Shown here: one piece after another, positions 13,205-21,195 of the stretch | Position numbering within the stretch: the first letter of the stretch is position 1 | How the letters are laid out: every line of letters starts with the position of its first letter | Source of the DNA: a virus | Reading direction: 5' to 3' (one strand) | Length of the DNA: 30,724 nucleotides | Virus record (IMG/VR): IMGVR_UViG_3300009136_000025 | Span: 1 to 30,724 of that record | Program-made: the position numbers and the translations under genes | The notes under the pieces: model-generated | The model's database searches: none | What the model saw: only the letters and a program-made list of their open reading frames with translations | Told to the model about the DNA's origin: nothing

Positions 13205-15763
13205 ATGGCTGACATACCATTTTTTGGAGAAGACGACGCCGAAAGAGTCGCGGCAAATACTCGCTGGGGTGAAGAGGCTAAAAATCACGCGGTTAGCTTT
13301 TCTGAAAGCGAATTTCAAGAACAAAGAGCGCCTATTTATGCGCGCCTTATGGCCAAAGACCCAATTGCTGGTTATTGGTCAGCGGTTGAGGTGGTATGGA
13401 AAAAAGATGAGTGGGATTTTGCCAAACCAGACAGGTTTTTCGACGGTGACAAAAACGACTATGTAAGACACAAAGATTTTGAAGATTTACAGGCGGGTAT
13501 GATCGTCATGTTAAAGATTCTTGTCGATACTGAAACGGGCAGGGAAGATTTTATAATTGTTCGTGACGTTACAAACCCCGAAGCTTTTGTCTTATACGGG
13601 CCTGAAGGCCAAAACGCGGGCTCTAGTGCCAAAGATTGGCATATGTTGCGCGGTGGTAGCGTTTTGTCAAATGTCGGCGAGCTAACCCTACCAGCGACGA
13701 CTTTAGCAGTTGGCCAGTATTTGGGAATTGAAGTCATTTTTGTTGAAACTTCAGAATTTTCTGGGAGCCTTGGACAGGGTACAGCCTCGACTATGAAAAG
13801 CTTTCAAATGGTTTCAGCACAGTACACAAATGCAAAAACACCATATTGGATTGCAGCCAGCGACTATTCTACAGTTACAGTAAATCACCCTATAGCAATT
13901 CTTGAAGAAAAAGCGGCGGGCTTTGCACGGCTTACACAGCACCACGCAGGAGACGTACATCTTGAAATTTTTGGTAGCGGCGAGTCAACAGAAATCACCA
14001 TAAAATGCATAAAGTGGATTGGATGCTCTAAGACTGGCAACGAGTACACCATAAAGCACAAAGGGCCTTTCGCTTCATGTCCTCATTCTTATGAAGGGCA
14101 TATGGGTTTTGACCCGAATGAATTTAGCTGTGATGAGTTAAGCGGTGGAACCTCATTACCAGACGTTATTGAGTGGATAAATGCAAACCTTATACGCATT
14201 GCCCAGAATCTAAAATGGGACGAAAAAGGTCACATTTACGGCAAAGATACTTGTGACGGTTCAACCATTTATGAAGACGACGACGACGACGACGACGACG
14301 ACGAAGAAGATTATGGGGATTCACAACCCTTTATGACTTCAAACGAATTCACAGCGCCGCCGTTGCTGGCAGTTGTTCCCCTTGTTCATGTACCAGCGTC
14401 TTTTTTAAAGCCAAATATTATAGCCCCTCTCAGCGGTATAGACTCAAAATATTGGATACTAAACGGCGACGGTACGCCACAATTAAAGCCAATTGAAACG
14501 GCTAAATTAATTCAATTTACTATAGTCAATAGTATCGGCGAATCAATGCTAGCCTTTAGAACTGGCAGCGTCATGAAAACATTCTGGCAAGATCCAGCAT
14601 TTTTGGTTACTGTTGAAAAAACAGCTGGCTATGAATTCCCAGCAGGAAATGACCAATTTTATGGATTCTCAACAAGGTTTTTTAGGTTCAACGATACCAT
14701 AGAAATCACTGGTTCAATAGTGGCAAAGGGCTTTCCTGTAACCCTCGAACATAATACGCTTTCAGTATCCGATACTGTAACACTTTCACAGAGCGTTTTA
14801 AGAGATTTGACAGACCCCCAAATGGAGCCTTTCAAGTACGAAAATAGTTATGATTTGGACGGCATGGGCTTTGCTTATTATAATGAACTTGCATTTATGT
14901 ACCAAGGGAATTTTAGACTGAAATTCTCTATTGACGGCGGCGCTACTTTTCAATCTAGTATTTCTCTAGATATTGACGAAAACGGCGTTGTTATAAACCC
15001 TTATGAAATTGTATTTGATTTTATAGGGCAAGACGTTGGAGAAGGTGACACAATTGTTCTGACTTCGGAACTTTTAACACTCGATACAAGTGCGGCTTTT
15101 CCAAACGTTGACACTGGTTCAGTAGACGGCTATGACGCCAACGTAACAAGCGAGCACCAGTTAGCATATAAAGAGGAAACAGATTGCGCCACAGACGGCG
15201 AGGAAAATGTAAGCGACGACGACGACGACTGTATTGAAGCGGGCGACATAATACCCCCTAGTGTATGCCCCCCAAATTTTTGTGGTGGTGAACCCTCAAT
15301 GGCTGTTAGTGTTGTTGGTGTTTCTGGAACCATTAATTGGGTTGGCGAAACTTGGAATTTACCAGCTGAATCTGGAGTCGAAAAATGCGTCTGTCCTACG
15401 ACATATATTAAAGGCGTGGATACTGGTGCATTTTCTGTATTCGACAACTACTGGTCTAAATTAGGCGCTGGCGCTGGTGAACAACTAAAACTAAGACGGT
15501 ATCAATACATCATAGATGGCCCAACGTTTACAAGTTTTAATAATTCGCTTGTTGTCCACGGTGACAAAGATCGTGAACAATGGACACGAATATTTGCTTC
15601 ACCCCCTACCGCCGACAATGTAGTGAGTAGTGATCTTAATTTAATCCTTGGTGAGCCTATGCCTACCAGTGGCGCCTATGACTTTACCCCAGCCTTTTTT
15701 GGAAGTCACACAATATCTGGAATAACGTACACATGGGCAAAGGGCGCGGATTGGCCTGTTTAA
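13205..15763 (+). CDS. Large unrecognised tail protein with poly-Asp tracts
   Basis: An 852-residue protein, the largest in the window. It is acidic, with an EDDDDDDDDDEED run near residue 365 encoded by a GAC/GAT triplet tract (14275-14305) and a second DDDDD near residue 674. Several Cys-rich patches flank these runs (CIKWIGC, ASCPHSYEG, SVCPPNFCGG, KCVCPTTY), so disulfides or metal/calcium binding are possible. The rest is beta-rich, with YWSAVEVVWKKDEWDF and SFQMVSAQYTNAKTPYWIA near the N-terminal third. It ends at a sulfotransferase gene 24 bases on. I infer a tail tip or receptor-binding component from position and size; no enzyme motif is seen. Confidence 0.5.
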   Translation: MADIPFFGEDDAERVAANTRWGEEAKNHAVSFSESEFQEQRAPIYARLMAKDPIAGYWSAVEVVWKKDEWDFAKPDRFFDGDKNDYVRHKDFEDLQAGMIVMLKILVDTETGREDFIIVRDVTNPEAFVLYGPEGQNAGSSAKDWHMLRGGSVLSNVGELTLPATTLAVGQYLGIEVIFVETSEFSGSLGQGTASTMKSFQMVSAQYTNAKTPYWIAASDYSTVTVNHPIAILEEKAAGFARLTQHHAGDVHLEIFGSGESTEITIKCIKWIGCSKTGNEYTIKHKGPFASCPHSYEGHMGFDPNEFSCDELSGGTSLPDVIEWINANLIRIAQNLKWDEKGHIYGKDTCDGSTIYEDDDDDDDDDEEDYGDSQPFMTSNEFTAPPLLAVVPLVHVPASFLKPNIIAPLSGIDSKYWILNGDGTPQLKPIETAKLIQFTIVNSIGESMLAFRTGSVMKTFWQDPAFLVTVEKTAGYEFPAGNDQFYGFSTRFFRFNDTIEITGSIVAKGFPVTLEHNTLSVSDTVTLSQSVLRDLTDPQMEPFKYENSYDLDGMGFAYYNELAFMYQGNFRLKFSIDGGATFQSSISLDIDENGVVINPYEIVFDFIGQDVGEGDTIVLTSELLTLDTSAAFPNVDTGSVDGYDANVTSEHQLAYKEETDCATDGEENVSDDDDDCIEAGDIIPPSVCPPNFCGGEPSMAVSVVGVSGTINWVGETWNLPAESGVEKCVCPTTYIKGVDTGAFSVFDNYWSKLGAGAGEQLKLRRYQYIIDGPTFTSFNNSLVVHGDKDREQWTRIFASPPTADNVVSSDLNLILGEPMPTSGAYDFTPAFFGSHTISGITYTWAKGADWPV

Positions 15764-15787
15764 TTTAAAGGAATGAAAAGGGAAATC

Positions 15788-16924
15788 ATGAGAAAAGGGT
15801 TAATAATTATTAGCGGCTGTCCACGTAGCGGGACAAGTGCAATGTCAGATATTATGCACAAATTGATTGGCGAAAAACGCATGGTTTATGCAAAGAAGCC
15901 AGAGCCCAAAAAAGAGCCAGAGTTTGAAGAAACTAAGGCGGGCGCCTGTATGAAATATCTATACAATACAGAAGACAATAAAAAGAAAAGGGCAAACCGA
16001 AAAACAGAAATCGAAAAGCGAAAAGAAAAAGCTAAAATCATGAATCCGAAAGGCTTCTATGAAGATGGGCGTTTTGCCGTTCTAGGTATCCAATGGAACC
16101 GCAAATGGCGTGAAGAGCTTGACGGTTTTTTAAACGATAAAATTTCAAAATGTATGAAAATCGTTTCACAAGGTTTACTGCCTTCAGACCCACGTTTTTT
16201 TTCAAAGATAATATACATGGTTCGACACCCTAGAGAAGTCGCAAAAAGTCAAGAAAATTTAGAAGGGCTTTTAGGCAATCCAGACATAGAAGGCGTCGAG
16301 CAAAAAAATCACTCGCCAAAAATGTATATAAGTGTAACCGCTCAAGCAGCTTTGTTTTTTGTGGAAAATCCAGAAATCCCAGTGCTGTTTTGCCAACATT
16401 CGGACATGCTAAAAGATCCGCAGAAGCATATAAAAGCCGTTGCCAAATTTCTTGGAATTCCTCAAAAAGATGCATGGGAAAAAGCCAAAGACGTCATTGA
16501 ACAAAAGCTGCATAGAAGCGCGCCACAAGATATTGAAAATGACCTATGGAAAACAGCAGAAAAAGTTTTTCAGTTATTCAATAAAAAAGACTTTCAGGGC
16601 GTCGTTGATTACATGAAATCTACAGGCAACAAAGCAATGCAGCAAGAAGCTAAACAATGGATGTGCCCACGCTTTAATTCAAAAGTTAATAAAGAGATGT
16701 GCGCGCTTTGCACTACTGACAGTAACACCATGAATAATTTCAAGGAAAGAGCGACGGCAAGACTCGTAAGCTGGCACCTTGAACCGTGTTTATTTGAGTG
16801 TGGCTTTGACTCTTCAAGGGACGAAAAAGACTTACTGACAATTGAGGAAAGCATAAAGCAAAATTTTTGGATTGAAGCCGAAAGAAGTGCAAAGCAAAAG
16901 CCGCAATGGGTCAAAAAGAAATGA
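15788..16924 (+). CDS. PAPS-dependent sulfotransferase family protein
   Basis: A 378-residue protein. The 5'-phosphosulfate loop is clear: IIISGCPRSGTSAM (residues 6-19), as in PRSGTT/S sulfotransferases. The 3'-phosphate site is also clear: IIYMVRHPREVAKS (141-154) with Arg146 and Ser154. NPKGFYEDG (86-94) is a motif of bacterial sulfotransferases. A charged, Lys-rich insertion (about 35-85) separates the two. The C-terminal 90 residues carry Cys293, 305, 308, 334 and 338 (CALC, PCLFEC), which may bind metal. The family transfers sulfate from PAPS to carbohydrates, proteins or small molecules; the substrate is not readable. ATG 15773 is possible but lacks space for a ribosome site, whereas AAGGGA lies 5-6 bases before 15788. 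It sits among tail genes on the same strand. Confidence 0.82.
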   Translation: MRKGLIIISGCPRSGTSAMSDIMHKLIGEKRMVYAKKPEPKKEPEFEETKAGACMKYLYNTEDNKKKRANRKTEIEKRKEKAKIMNPKGFYEDGRFAVLGIQWNRKWREELDGFLNDKISKCMKIVSQGLLPSDPRFFSKIIYMVRHPREVAKSQENLEGLLGNPDIEGVEQKNHSPKMYISVTAQAALFFVENPEIPVLFCQHSDMLKDPQKHIKAVAKFLGIPQKDAWEKAKDVIEQKLHRSAPQDIENDLWKTAEKVFQLFNKKDFQGVVDYMKSTGNKAMQQEAKQWMCPRFNSKVNKEMCALCTTDSNTMNNFKERATARLVSWHLEPCLFECGFDSSRDEKDLLTIEESIKQNFWIEAERSAKQKPQWVKKK

Positions 16925-16966
16925 AAAAAAGATTGCTCTTAGTTAAGGGCCAAAGGAGAGAATAAA

Positions 16967-18220
16967 ATGGCTAGACAATATTTTTTTAAAGATGCTGGAA
17001 TACCAACAATTACCGCAACTTATGAGGGTTCTATTTATGTAGATACCACAGCGGGTAACGTCTATATTGCGGGCGGGATTTCAAGCGCGGCTGATTGGGT
17101 AATGACCCCAACAAATATAAATGAGTTAGGCGTTACAGAGGATATAGATTTTCAAGGCGTTTGGAAAGCTATAAACCTAAACGGCATTGACTATACCGCT
17201 ATGGCAACGCAAGCCATAAACGCGGGAGTGATTACACCTACTCAGGCATTGACCAGAATAGACACTCAAGCTTCTGCGCCAGCGGATGACCTTGACACTA
17301 TAGTTTATAACGGTTCAAACCTCGTTTATTTAACGCGGGTTGATGTAGGGCGCGCCGTAACGATTACAAGCGGCGTAGGAAATATTGATTTGCCTTATAA
17401 TGCAGACGTCAAAATGTTATATAATACCGTATACCCAATGATCTACGATTTAGCGAATACAAAATGGCAAATTGTCGCAGAAGCCAATACCGATTTTGTA
17501 CCCCAACCAAATAACACAGACGCGGTTATTAATCCAGCAATTGGGGACTTTGTTTGTGCTGATCCAAGTTTGAACAATCAAACAATAAATTTGCCAGCCC
17601 TAGCCAACGGCGGGACGCTTTTTATAAAGCGTTGTTTTGCTGGTGACAACTCAGTGATTATTGCAAACGCAAATATAAATGGATTTACAGGGGAGTTGCC
17701 ATTTCCCTTGAAAAATAGCAGGCTGGAACTTTTAGCGAATACAAATAATAATACATGGGAAGTAGTCAGCTCGTCATTAACAGCAGCGGCAACAATGATG
17801 AATGAAACCCCAACGACTTACGCAGTTTCTACAAGTTGGACAAAATTTACAGGCTTTGCCGTTGGTGGTGTAAATGGCTTTACGTCCCCAGCAAAATTAG
17901 TGCCAGACGTTTTGAACAATCAAATCACTTTGTCAAATATTCGAGCTAACCCCATTGAAGGCTTTAGAATTTCAGCCACAATTGTAGGCGGTTTTAGTAA
18001 TAATCAGTCTTTATCTATGCGCATAAGTCACAGCGTTGCGGGCGTTATAGTTGCCCCGATTTCGGTGGATGGTCTAGGAGTTAGCCAGCCTATTTCTTTT
18101 GTTATTTATGTCCCTTTGCCGTTAACAGCAAACGGCGAAATATTTATTGAATTTGAAGGCCAGTCAGCCAACAACTTTGAAGTTTTATATTCGCAAATGT
18201 CAGTTGAGACTTTTACATAA
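16967..18220 (+). CDS. Probable tail fibre-like protein
   Basis: A 417-residue protein with a good GGAGAG site. The N-terminal segment (YEGSIYVDTTAGNVYIAGG) looks like phage fibre or virion-attachment modules. The central part is beta-rich with many Asn/Ala/Thr (LPYNADVKMLYNTVYPMIYDL, GGTLFIKRCFAGDNSVIIANANI). The last 140 residues are again beta-rich and hydrophobic and may be a jelly-roll head, as in the collagen-like protein. It contains only two Cys. The function is inferred from composition and from being the last large gene of the tail module. Confidence 0.5.
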   Translation: MARQYFFKDAGIPTITATYEGSIYVDTTAGNVYIAGGISSAADWVMTPTNINELGVTEDIDFQGVWKAINLNGIDYTAMATQAINAGVITPTQALTRIDTQASAPADDLDTIVYNGSNLVYLTRVDVGRAVTITSGVGNIDLPYNADVKMLYNTVYPMIYDLANTKWQIVAEANTDFVPQPNNTDAVINPAIGDFVCADPSLNNQTINLPALANGGTLFIKRCFAGDNSVIIANANINGFTGELPFPLKNSRLELLANTNNNTWEVVSSSLTAAATMMNETPTTYAVSTSWTKFTGFAVGGVNGFTSPAKLVPDVLNNQITLSNIRANPIEGFRISATIVGGFSNNQSLSMRISHSVAGVIVAPISVDGLGVSQPISFVIYVPLPLTANGEIFIEFEGQSANNFEVLYSQMSVETFT

Positions 18221-18699
18221 TGATTGTTGAACTTTTAACGCCCCCCAAATTTTTTGTCGTTGAGCAATATTGGCTCGACGGCAAATGGGACGGCGTTAAT
18301 TGGATTACACTTTCAGAAATTGAATTTTCTGTAGACGGTCAAAGGTTCAAAATACGTTCTGGCTTTGTTACAGACTTCGCCAGCATTCCAGCGCTGGCGC
18401 GTGTAACCATAAATCGCATTGGGCGGGCCTGTATAGGCTATGTAGTCCACGACTGGCTCAGAAACGATGCCCAGCAGGAAATGTCCACAAAGGACGCTGA
18501 CAGGGCTTTATATGAGTTTATGCGTTTACTTGGTGAAAGCTGGTATACATCAAACAAAGTTTATTATGCGTTGCGGGGTTTTGGTTGGATTACAAAAGTA
18601 GGCAAAAACGAATTTGCCACAGTTGACCCGAAAGTATTAGAGCACATAAACAAATCTAACTTTTATGTAAGGGGGAAAACTGATGTTAAGCGAGAGTAG
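18220..18699 (+). CDS. DUF1353 protein, possible lysis-related protein
   Basis: A 159-residue DUF1353-like protein. Family landmarks are FKIRSGFVTDFASIPALARV (FVTDFASIP core), GYVVHDWLRND with the conserved His-Asp, and the helix DADRALYEFMRLLG. DUF1353 proteins are common late in phage genomes; some are proposed to act in cell-wall degradation, but the activity is not established. The start overlaps the preceding stop as TAATG. It also overlaps the membrane-anchored gene that follows. No other endolysin is visible, so a role in lysis is plausible. Confidence 0.75.
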   Translation: MIVELLTPPKFFVVEQYWLDGKWDGVNWITLSEIEFSVDGQRFKIRSGFVTDFASIPALARVTINRIGRACIGYVVHDWLRNDAQQEMSTKDADRALYEFMRLLGESWYTSNKVYYALRGFGWITKVGKNEFATVDPKVLEHINKSNFYVRGKTDVKRE

Positions 18700-18988
18700 T
18701 TTAGTTAGTCTCTTGACGGTGTTAATAATGGCGGCGTTTAGTTATCACATGAGGTTAAAAGCTAAAGCGGATAAATCAGACATGATTGAAGAAATTGAAA
18801 CCAGAATTCAGCCAACAAAAGACACAGTGCGAGAAATTGAACTCTCGAACATGTCAACAGAAAAGGGCCTTGAAGGAATAGACAAAAGCCTTGAAGAAAT
18901 CAAAGAATTGATAAAAGAGAAAGACAAAAAGAATGAAAAGAATTTCACCAAAATCTATGACAAGTTAGACAGCAAGCAAGACAAATAA
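18683..18988 (+). CDS. Membrane-anchored coiled-coil protein (holin/spanin-like)
   Basis: A 101-residue protein with an N-terminal hydrophobic segment (about residues 5-20, SLVSLLTVLIMAAFSYH), a positive stretch RLKAKADKSD right after it, and then a long charged heptad region to the C-terminus (KKNEKNFTKIYDKLDSKQDK). One N-terminal membrane helix plus a coiled coil resembles phage inner-membrane spanins or small holin-like proteins. It overlaps the DUF1353 gene and is the last gene of the late operon. Confidence 0.6.
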   Translation: MLSESSLVSLLTVLIMAAFSYHMRLKAKADKSDMIEEIETRIQPTKDTVREIELSNMSTEKGLEGIDKSLEEIKELIKEKDKKNEKNFTKIYDKLDSKQDK

Positions 18989-18994
18989 AGATAC

Positions 18995-19107
18995 GGCTGG
19001 CCGTTCTCCTGCCCTTGTCTTATTTTCTTTGCTGGCCTTTACTGTGTTAAGCCCTTTCACAGTGTCAGCAAGTAAAAGAGAATAAGCGAGCGCGGCCAGC
19101 CCTTTTT
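18995..19107 (+). terminator. Probable late-operon terminator region
   Basis: GGCTGGCC (18995-19002) and a second GCTGGCC (19031-19037) can each pair with GGCCAGCC (19094-19101), which is followed by a CTTTTT tract (19102-19107). Inside lie ACTGTG/CACAGT (19041-19046 with 19058-19063) and TTTACT/AGTAAA. The competing upstream arms could give alternative folds. The U tract marks a rho-independent end behind the last late gene. Confidence 0.5.
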
Positions 19108-19338
19108 GTAATAGTTCTGCATTATGTTGTAAAAATACCATATCCTTTATAAACAATGTAAATTAAGCTTAAATTAACTTAGAATTATCACACTAGACAA
19201 TATTGCATTTTGTAGTGACGAAAAAAACCTTTTATTTTTATGTAAAACCGATTTTAAAAACAAAAAACATTCAGTATATGTCTATACTAGGAAATACCAC
19301 TTTACTTCAAATTATACTAAAATAGGGGGTTAAAACAT
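19108..19338 (+). other. AT-rich leader before the XRE regulator
   Basis: A 230-base AT-rich stretch with no reading frame. It has two TATACT hexamers (19283-19288 and 19313-19318), but neither has a good -35 at the usual distance. TAGTTCTGCATTATG at 19113 resembles one box of the 11-bp family weakly. A promoter for the 19339 gene is expected here, but I cannot fix it. Confidence 0.4.
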
Positions 19339-19662
19339 ATGATGTTTGAAGGCATAAGCTTTGCGCGGCTCCTTTCAGATTTGCAGGAGCTAAAAGGCAT
19401 TAGACAAGAAATAATTGCAGACCGTTTTGATTGTACTCAGCAGTATATTTCTGCGATAATCGCAGGCCATAGAAAGCCGTCAAAAAGAATAAGGGAAATT
19501 ATTTTTGAATGGGCTACCGAAAACAACTTGTTACTCAAAGACTATACAGTTGACCTTTCAGATATACGGCCAGATATTAGCGAGCTTTGTATAAGATTAG
19601 CAGGGTTAAAAAATCATAAAGAAATCATTGGAACGTTGAACCATATGATAGAACAATTTTAA
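19339..19662 (+). CDS. XRE/Cro-type HTH regulator
   Basis: A 107-residue protein with an N-terminal helix-turn-helix: FARLLSDLQELKGIRQEIIADRFDCTQQYISAIIAGHRKPSKRI (about residues 7-52), the pattern of lambda-repressor-like/Cro HTH domains, including the GxxxP turn at the end. The C-terminal part is short (LSDIRPDISELCIRLAGLKNHKEIIGTL) with no cleavage or sensor motif. It is transcribed toward the following small genes. It may act on the divergent boxes or on the 20.3-20.5 kb operators. ATG 19342 is an alternative start. Confidence 0.72.
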   Translation: MMFEGISFARLLSDLQELKGIRQEIIADRFDCTQQYISAIIAGHRKPSKRIREIIFEWATENNLLLKDYTVDLSDIRPDISELCIRLAGLKNHKEIIGTLNHMIEQF

Positions 19663-19707
19663 GAAAAAAAGAACAATAAATTTTTACATCTAATAAGGGG
19701 TTAGAAA

Positions 19708-19980
19708 ATGGTTTCAAGGGAAGACGAAAATCATTCGCAAATAAGGACGGGCGCTCTAATGATGAGTCGCGCCAGTCTCATAGATTTAGTTGGCGAATTA
19801 ATGCTCTTTGATAAAGCTATGGGCAGCAAAAGGGAAGGCGGCGAGAGTAAGACTTTATTTAGCCTCGATACAGATTTTTCAGAAAGCGAAGCAAGACAGA
19901 CAGAGCAAGCGATAAATTTTTTAAATAAGACTGGTGAACTTGTCGAATGCCTTAGAGTTCTGAACGGTAAATTAAAATGA
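19708..19980 (+). CDS. Small unrecognised protein
   Basis: A 90-residue soluble protein preceded by GGGG at 19696-19699, within the ribosome-site window. Its middle has the helix RASLIDLVGELMLFDKAMG followed by Lys/Glu-rich text and SESEARQTEQAINFLNKTG. No known motif. It shares the XRE operon and its end overlaps the next small gene by ATGA. It is probably a cofactor or small early gene; nothing more can be said. Confidence 0.5.
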   Translation: MVSREDENHSQIRTGALMMSRASLIDLVGELMLFDKAMGSKREGGESKTLFSLDTDFSESEARQTEQAINFLNKTGELVECLRVLNGKLK

Positions 19981-20144
19981 GCAAATCCTTATTTGAATTG
20001 GGCCTTCAATGGTCTCACGAAAACGCAATACGTGCACCCTTTAAAGAAGAGTGTTTAGCACTCCAAAAATCTCCTGAAATGATTGACGTCAAAAGAAAAA
20101 AGAAACATATAAAAAGGCAGGGGCAAAAAATGACCCCTACCTAG
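19977..20144 (+). CDS. Small ORF of 55 residues
   Basis: Starts inside the previous stop (ATGA at 19977-19980) and ends at TAG 20142-20144. The product MSKSLFELGLQWSHENAIRA... has a Lys/Arg-rich basic end (RKKKHIKRQ). The overlap implies translational coupling to the gene at 19708. It looks nucleic-acid binding only by charge; the function is unknown. Confidence 0.5.
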   Translation: MSKSLFELGLQWSHENAIRAPFKEECLALQKSPEMIDVKRKKKHIKRQGQKMTPT

Positions 20145-20178
20145 CTTTACTGTAAGAATAAAAACGAGGGCGTATATT

Positions 20179-20337
20179 ATGATAGCAGTAAAAAAAGAGC
20201 AAACACAAGGGAAGAAACAAACACAAAAAACTGAGTATGACAAAATGCTAGAAAACATAAAACTAATCGTTACCAGACACAGACACGAAACGATTAAAAA
20301 AGAGCATTTCCTGAATAGGGGTTTTGTCATTAAATAG
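20179..20337 (+). CDS. Small basic ORF of 52 residues
   Basis: ATG 20179 to TAG 20337, preceded by a GAGGG site about 8 bases upstream. The product is highly charged (KKEQTQGKKQTQKTEY, then TRHRHETIKKEH), with Gln/Lys-rich start. The end of the frame contains the first GGTTTTGTCA repeat. It may be a real small regulator or a chance frame. Confidence 0.35.
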   Translation: MIAVKKEQTQGKKQTQKTEYDKMLENIKLIVTRHRHETIKKEHFLNRGFVIK

Positions 20338-20403
20338 GGAGGTTTTGTCAGTACAATTCTGTCACCTATATAAATATTTCTTGACACAAGAGAAATCGAA
20401 AAG

Positions 20404-20434
20404 AGCCATAAGTCATTGCGACTTATGGCTTTTT
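20404..20434 (+). terminator. Strong intrinsic terminator, likely bidirectional
   Basis: AGCCATAAGTC (20404-20414) pairs perfectly with GACTTATGGCT (20420-20430): an 11-bp stem, five-base loop and a TTTT tail. On the - strand it is followed by CTTTTC, so it may also stop the convergent leftward operon. It closes the XRE operon. Confidence 0.85.
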
Positions 20435-20469
20435 GCATTGTAGGAGACTAGTAAAAGCATTGTTGAGAA

Positions 20470-20488
20470 TGCAGACTGGCAGTCTGCA
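20470..20488. promoter_or_regulatory. 19-bp perfect inverted repeat (operator-like)
   Basis: TGCAGACTG-G-CAGTCTGCA is symmetric over nine bases each side of a single central G. A second, looser inverted repeat ACAGT-N6-ACTGT (20497-20512) follows. Both are in a gene-free gap between convergent operons, so they could be regulatory, recombination or origin sites rather than promoters. Confidence 0.55.
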
Positions 20489-20539
20489 ATCTAAGCACAG
20501 TAGTGTCACTGTTTTGGGGGGTTTTGTCAGTGTTTTTAG

Positions 20540-20571
20540 ACCATTTTGCTGATGTCGGGAAAATGGTTTTT
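20540..20571 (+). terminator. Second weaker + strand terminator
   Basis: ACCATTTT (20540-20547) pairs with AAAATGGT (20560-20567), followed by TTTT (20568-20571). Stem is AT-rich with a 12-base loop. It would act as a backup stop before the leftward operon begins to end here. Confidence 0.45.
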
Positions 20572-20776
20572 AGCCTATATATCTTGACGGGCAAGTACAG
20601 ACCGAATCTACATCAACTAAAACTTTATCCGATGCCCCAAGAGCGTAAATATTTGACGCTGTTTTTGTGAAATAAAGGTCATTTACTTGAATCGTTATTA
20701 TACGGTCATTTTTATAAAATGCTCGTTGAAAATTGGATTCGTGAAAGGTCTTAATATCCATTTTTACTTGTCGCAT
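20570..20776 (-). CDS. Small unrecognised protein, last of leftward operon
   Basis: A 68-residue protein whose start at 20776 overlaps the end of the upstream gene (stop at 20764-20766). The sequence alternates strands and charged turns (NDRIITIQVNDLYFTKTASNIYALG) and ends CTCPSRYIG. No motif is recognised. The two-Cys end could bind metal or form a disulfide. Confidence 0.45.
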   Translation of the reverse strand: MRQVKMDIKTFHESNFQRAFYKNDRIITIQVNDLYFTKTASNIYALGASDKVLVDVDSVCTCPSRYIG

Positions 20777-21195
20777 TGTGTGCCCCCCCAGCTCTTTATC
20801 TTGTCGTTATATACCTTTAATTCTGCATTGATTTCTAGCATGTCTTTTTGTAGTTTTTGCTCTAGTTTTCTTTGGGCCTTTTTACGCTTATTTCTCCTGT
20901 ACGCAGTCATTAAAACATCAATCCAAAAAACGCAAGAAACAAAGCCATAAATTAAGTTAAAGTTTTCGGGGGTGGTTGCAAAATAGGAGACGACTGAAAC
21001 GGCTATATAAAGACAAAAAGTTCTAGTTCCATACCGCGTTTCATTGATGCATTTTCTAAGGTGTGTTAGGCCATTTGATTTAAATAAAGCGGCTTCACTT
21101 AACCAGATTCTCATGTTAAGCAATAAGAGCGGCGGGAGCAATTCATTTTGTTCCTTGACGGCCTTTTGTACTTCTTCTTCAGACTGGTTAATCAT
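20764..21195 (-). CDS. Two-TM membrane protein with coiled-coil tail
   Basis: A 143-residue protein. Two adjacent hydrophobic segments (about 60-75, TFCLYIAVSVVSYFA; about 81-98, LIYGFVSCVFWIDVLMTAY) are separated by a short polar loop, with a 55-residue cytosolic N-terminal part. Then comes a very basic RRNKRKKAQRK patch and a charged helical C-terminus. This looks like an integral inner-membrane protein. Start overlaps the previous gene end. In a prophage-expressed leftward operon, a superinfection-exclusion or abortive-infection role is a reasonable guess, but no family is recognised. Confidence 0.5.
   Translation of the reverse strand: MINQSEEEVQKAVKEQNELLPPLLLLNMRIWLSEAALFKSNGLTHLRKCINETRYGTRTFCLYIAVSVVSYFATTPENFNLIYGFVSCVFWIDVLMTAYRRNKRKKAQRKLEQKLQKDMLEINAELKVYNDKIKSWGGTQCDK

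Larger units (their letters stand above)
20320..20529. repeat. Three GGTTTTGTCA direct repeats
   Basis: GGTTTTGTCA occurs exactly at 20320-20329, 20341-20350 and 20520-20529, each with a G-rich lead (AGGGG, AGGGA, GGGGG). The first two are 21 bases apart, two helical turns. They flank the terminator at 20404-20434 and lie between convergent operons. They may bind a regulator or recombination factor; the function is unknown. Confidence 0.6.

Noticed and set aside
18965-19156. 63-residue leftward frame and a hydrophobic + strand frame (18969-19085) behind the late operon
   Set aside because: The leftward frame runs across the terminator hairpins. The + strand frame looks like a signal peptide but has no usable start codon, so an outer-membrane spanin cannot be supported.
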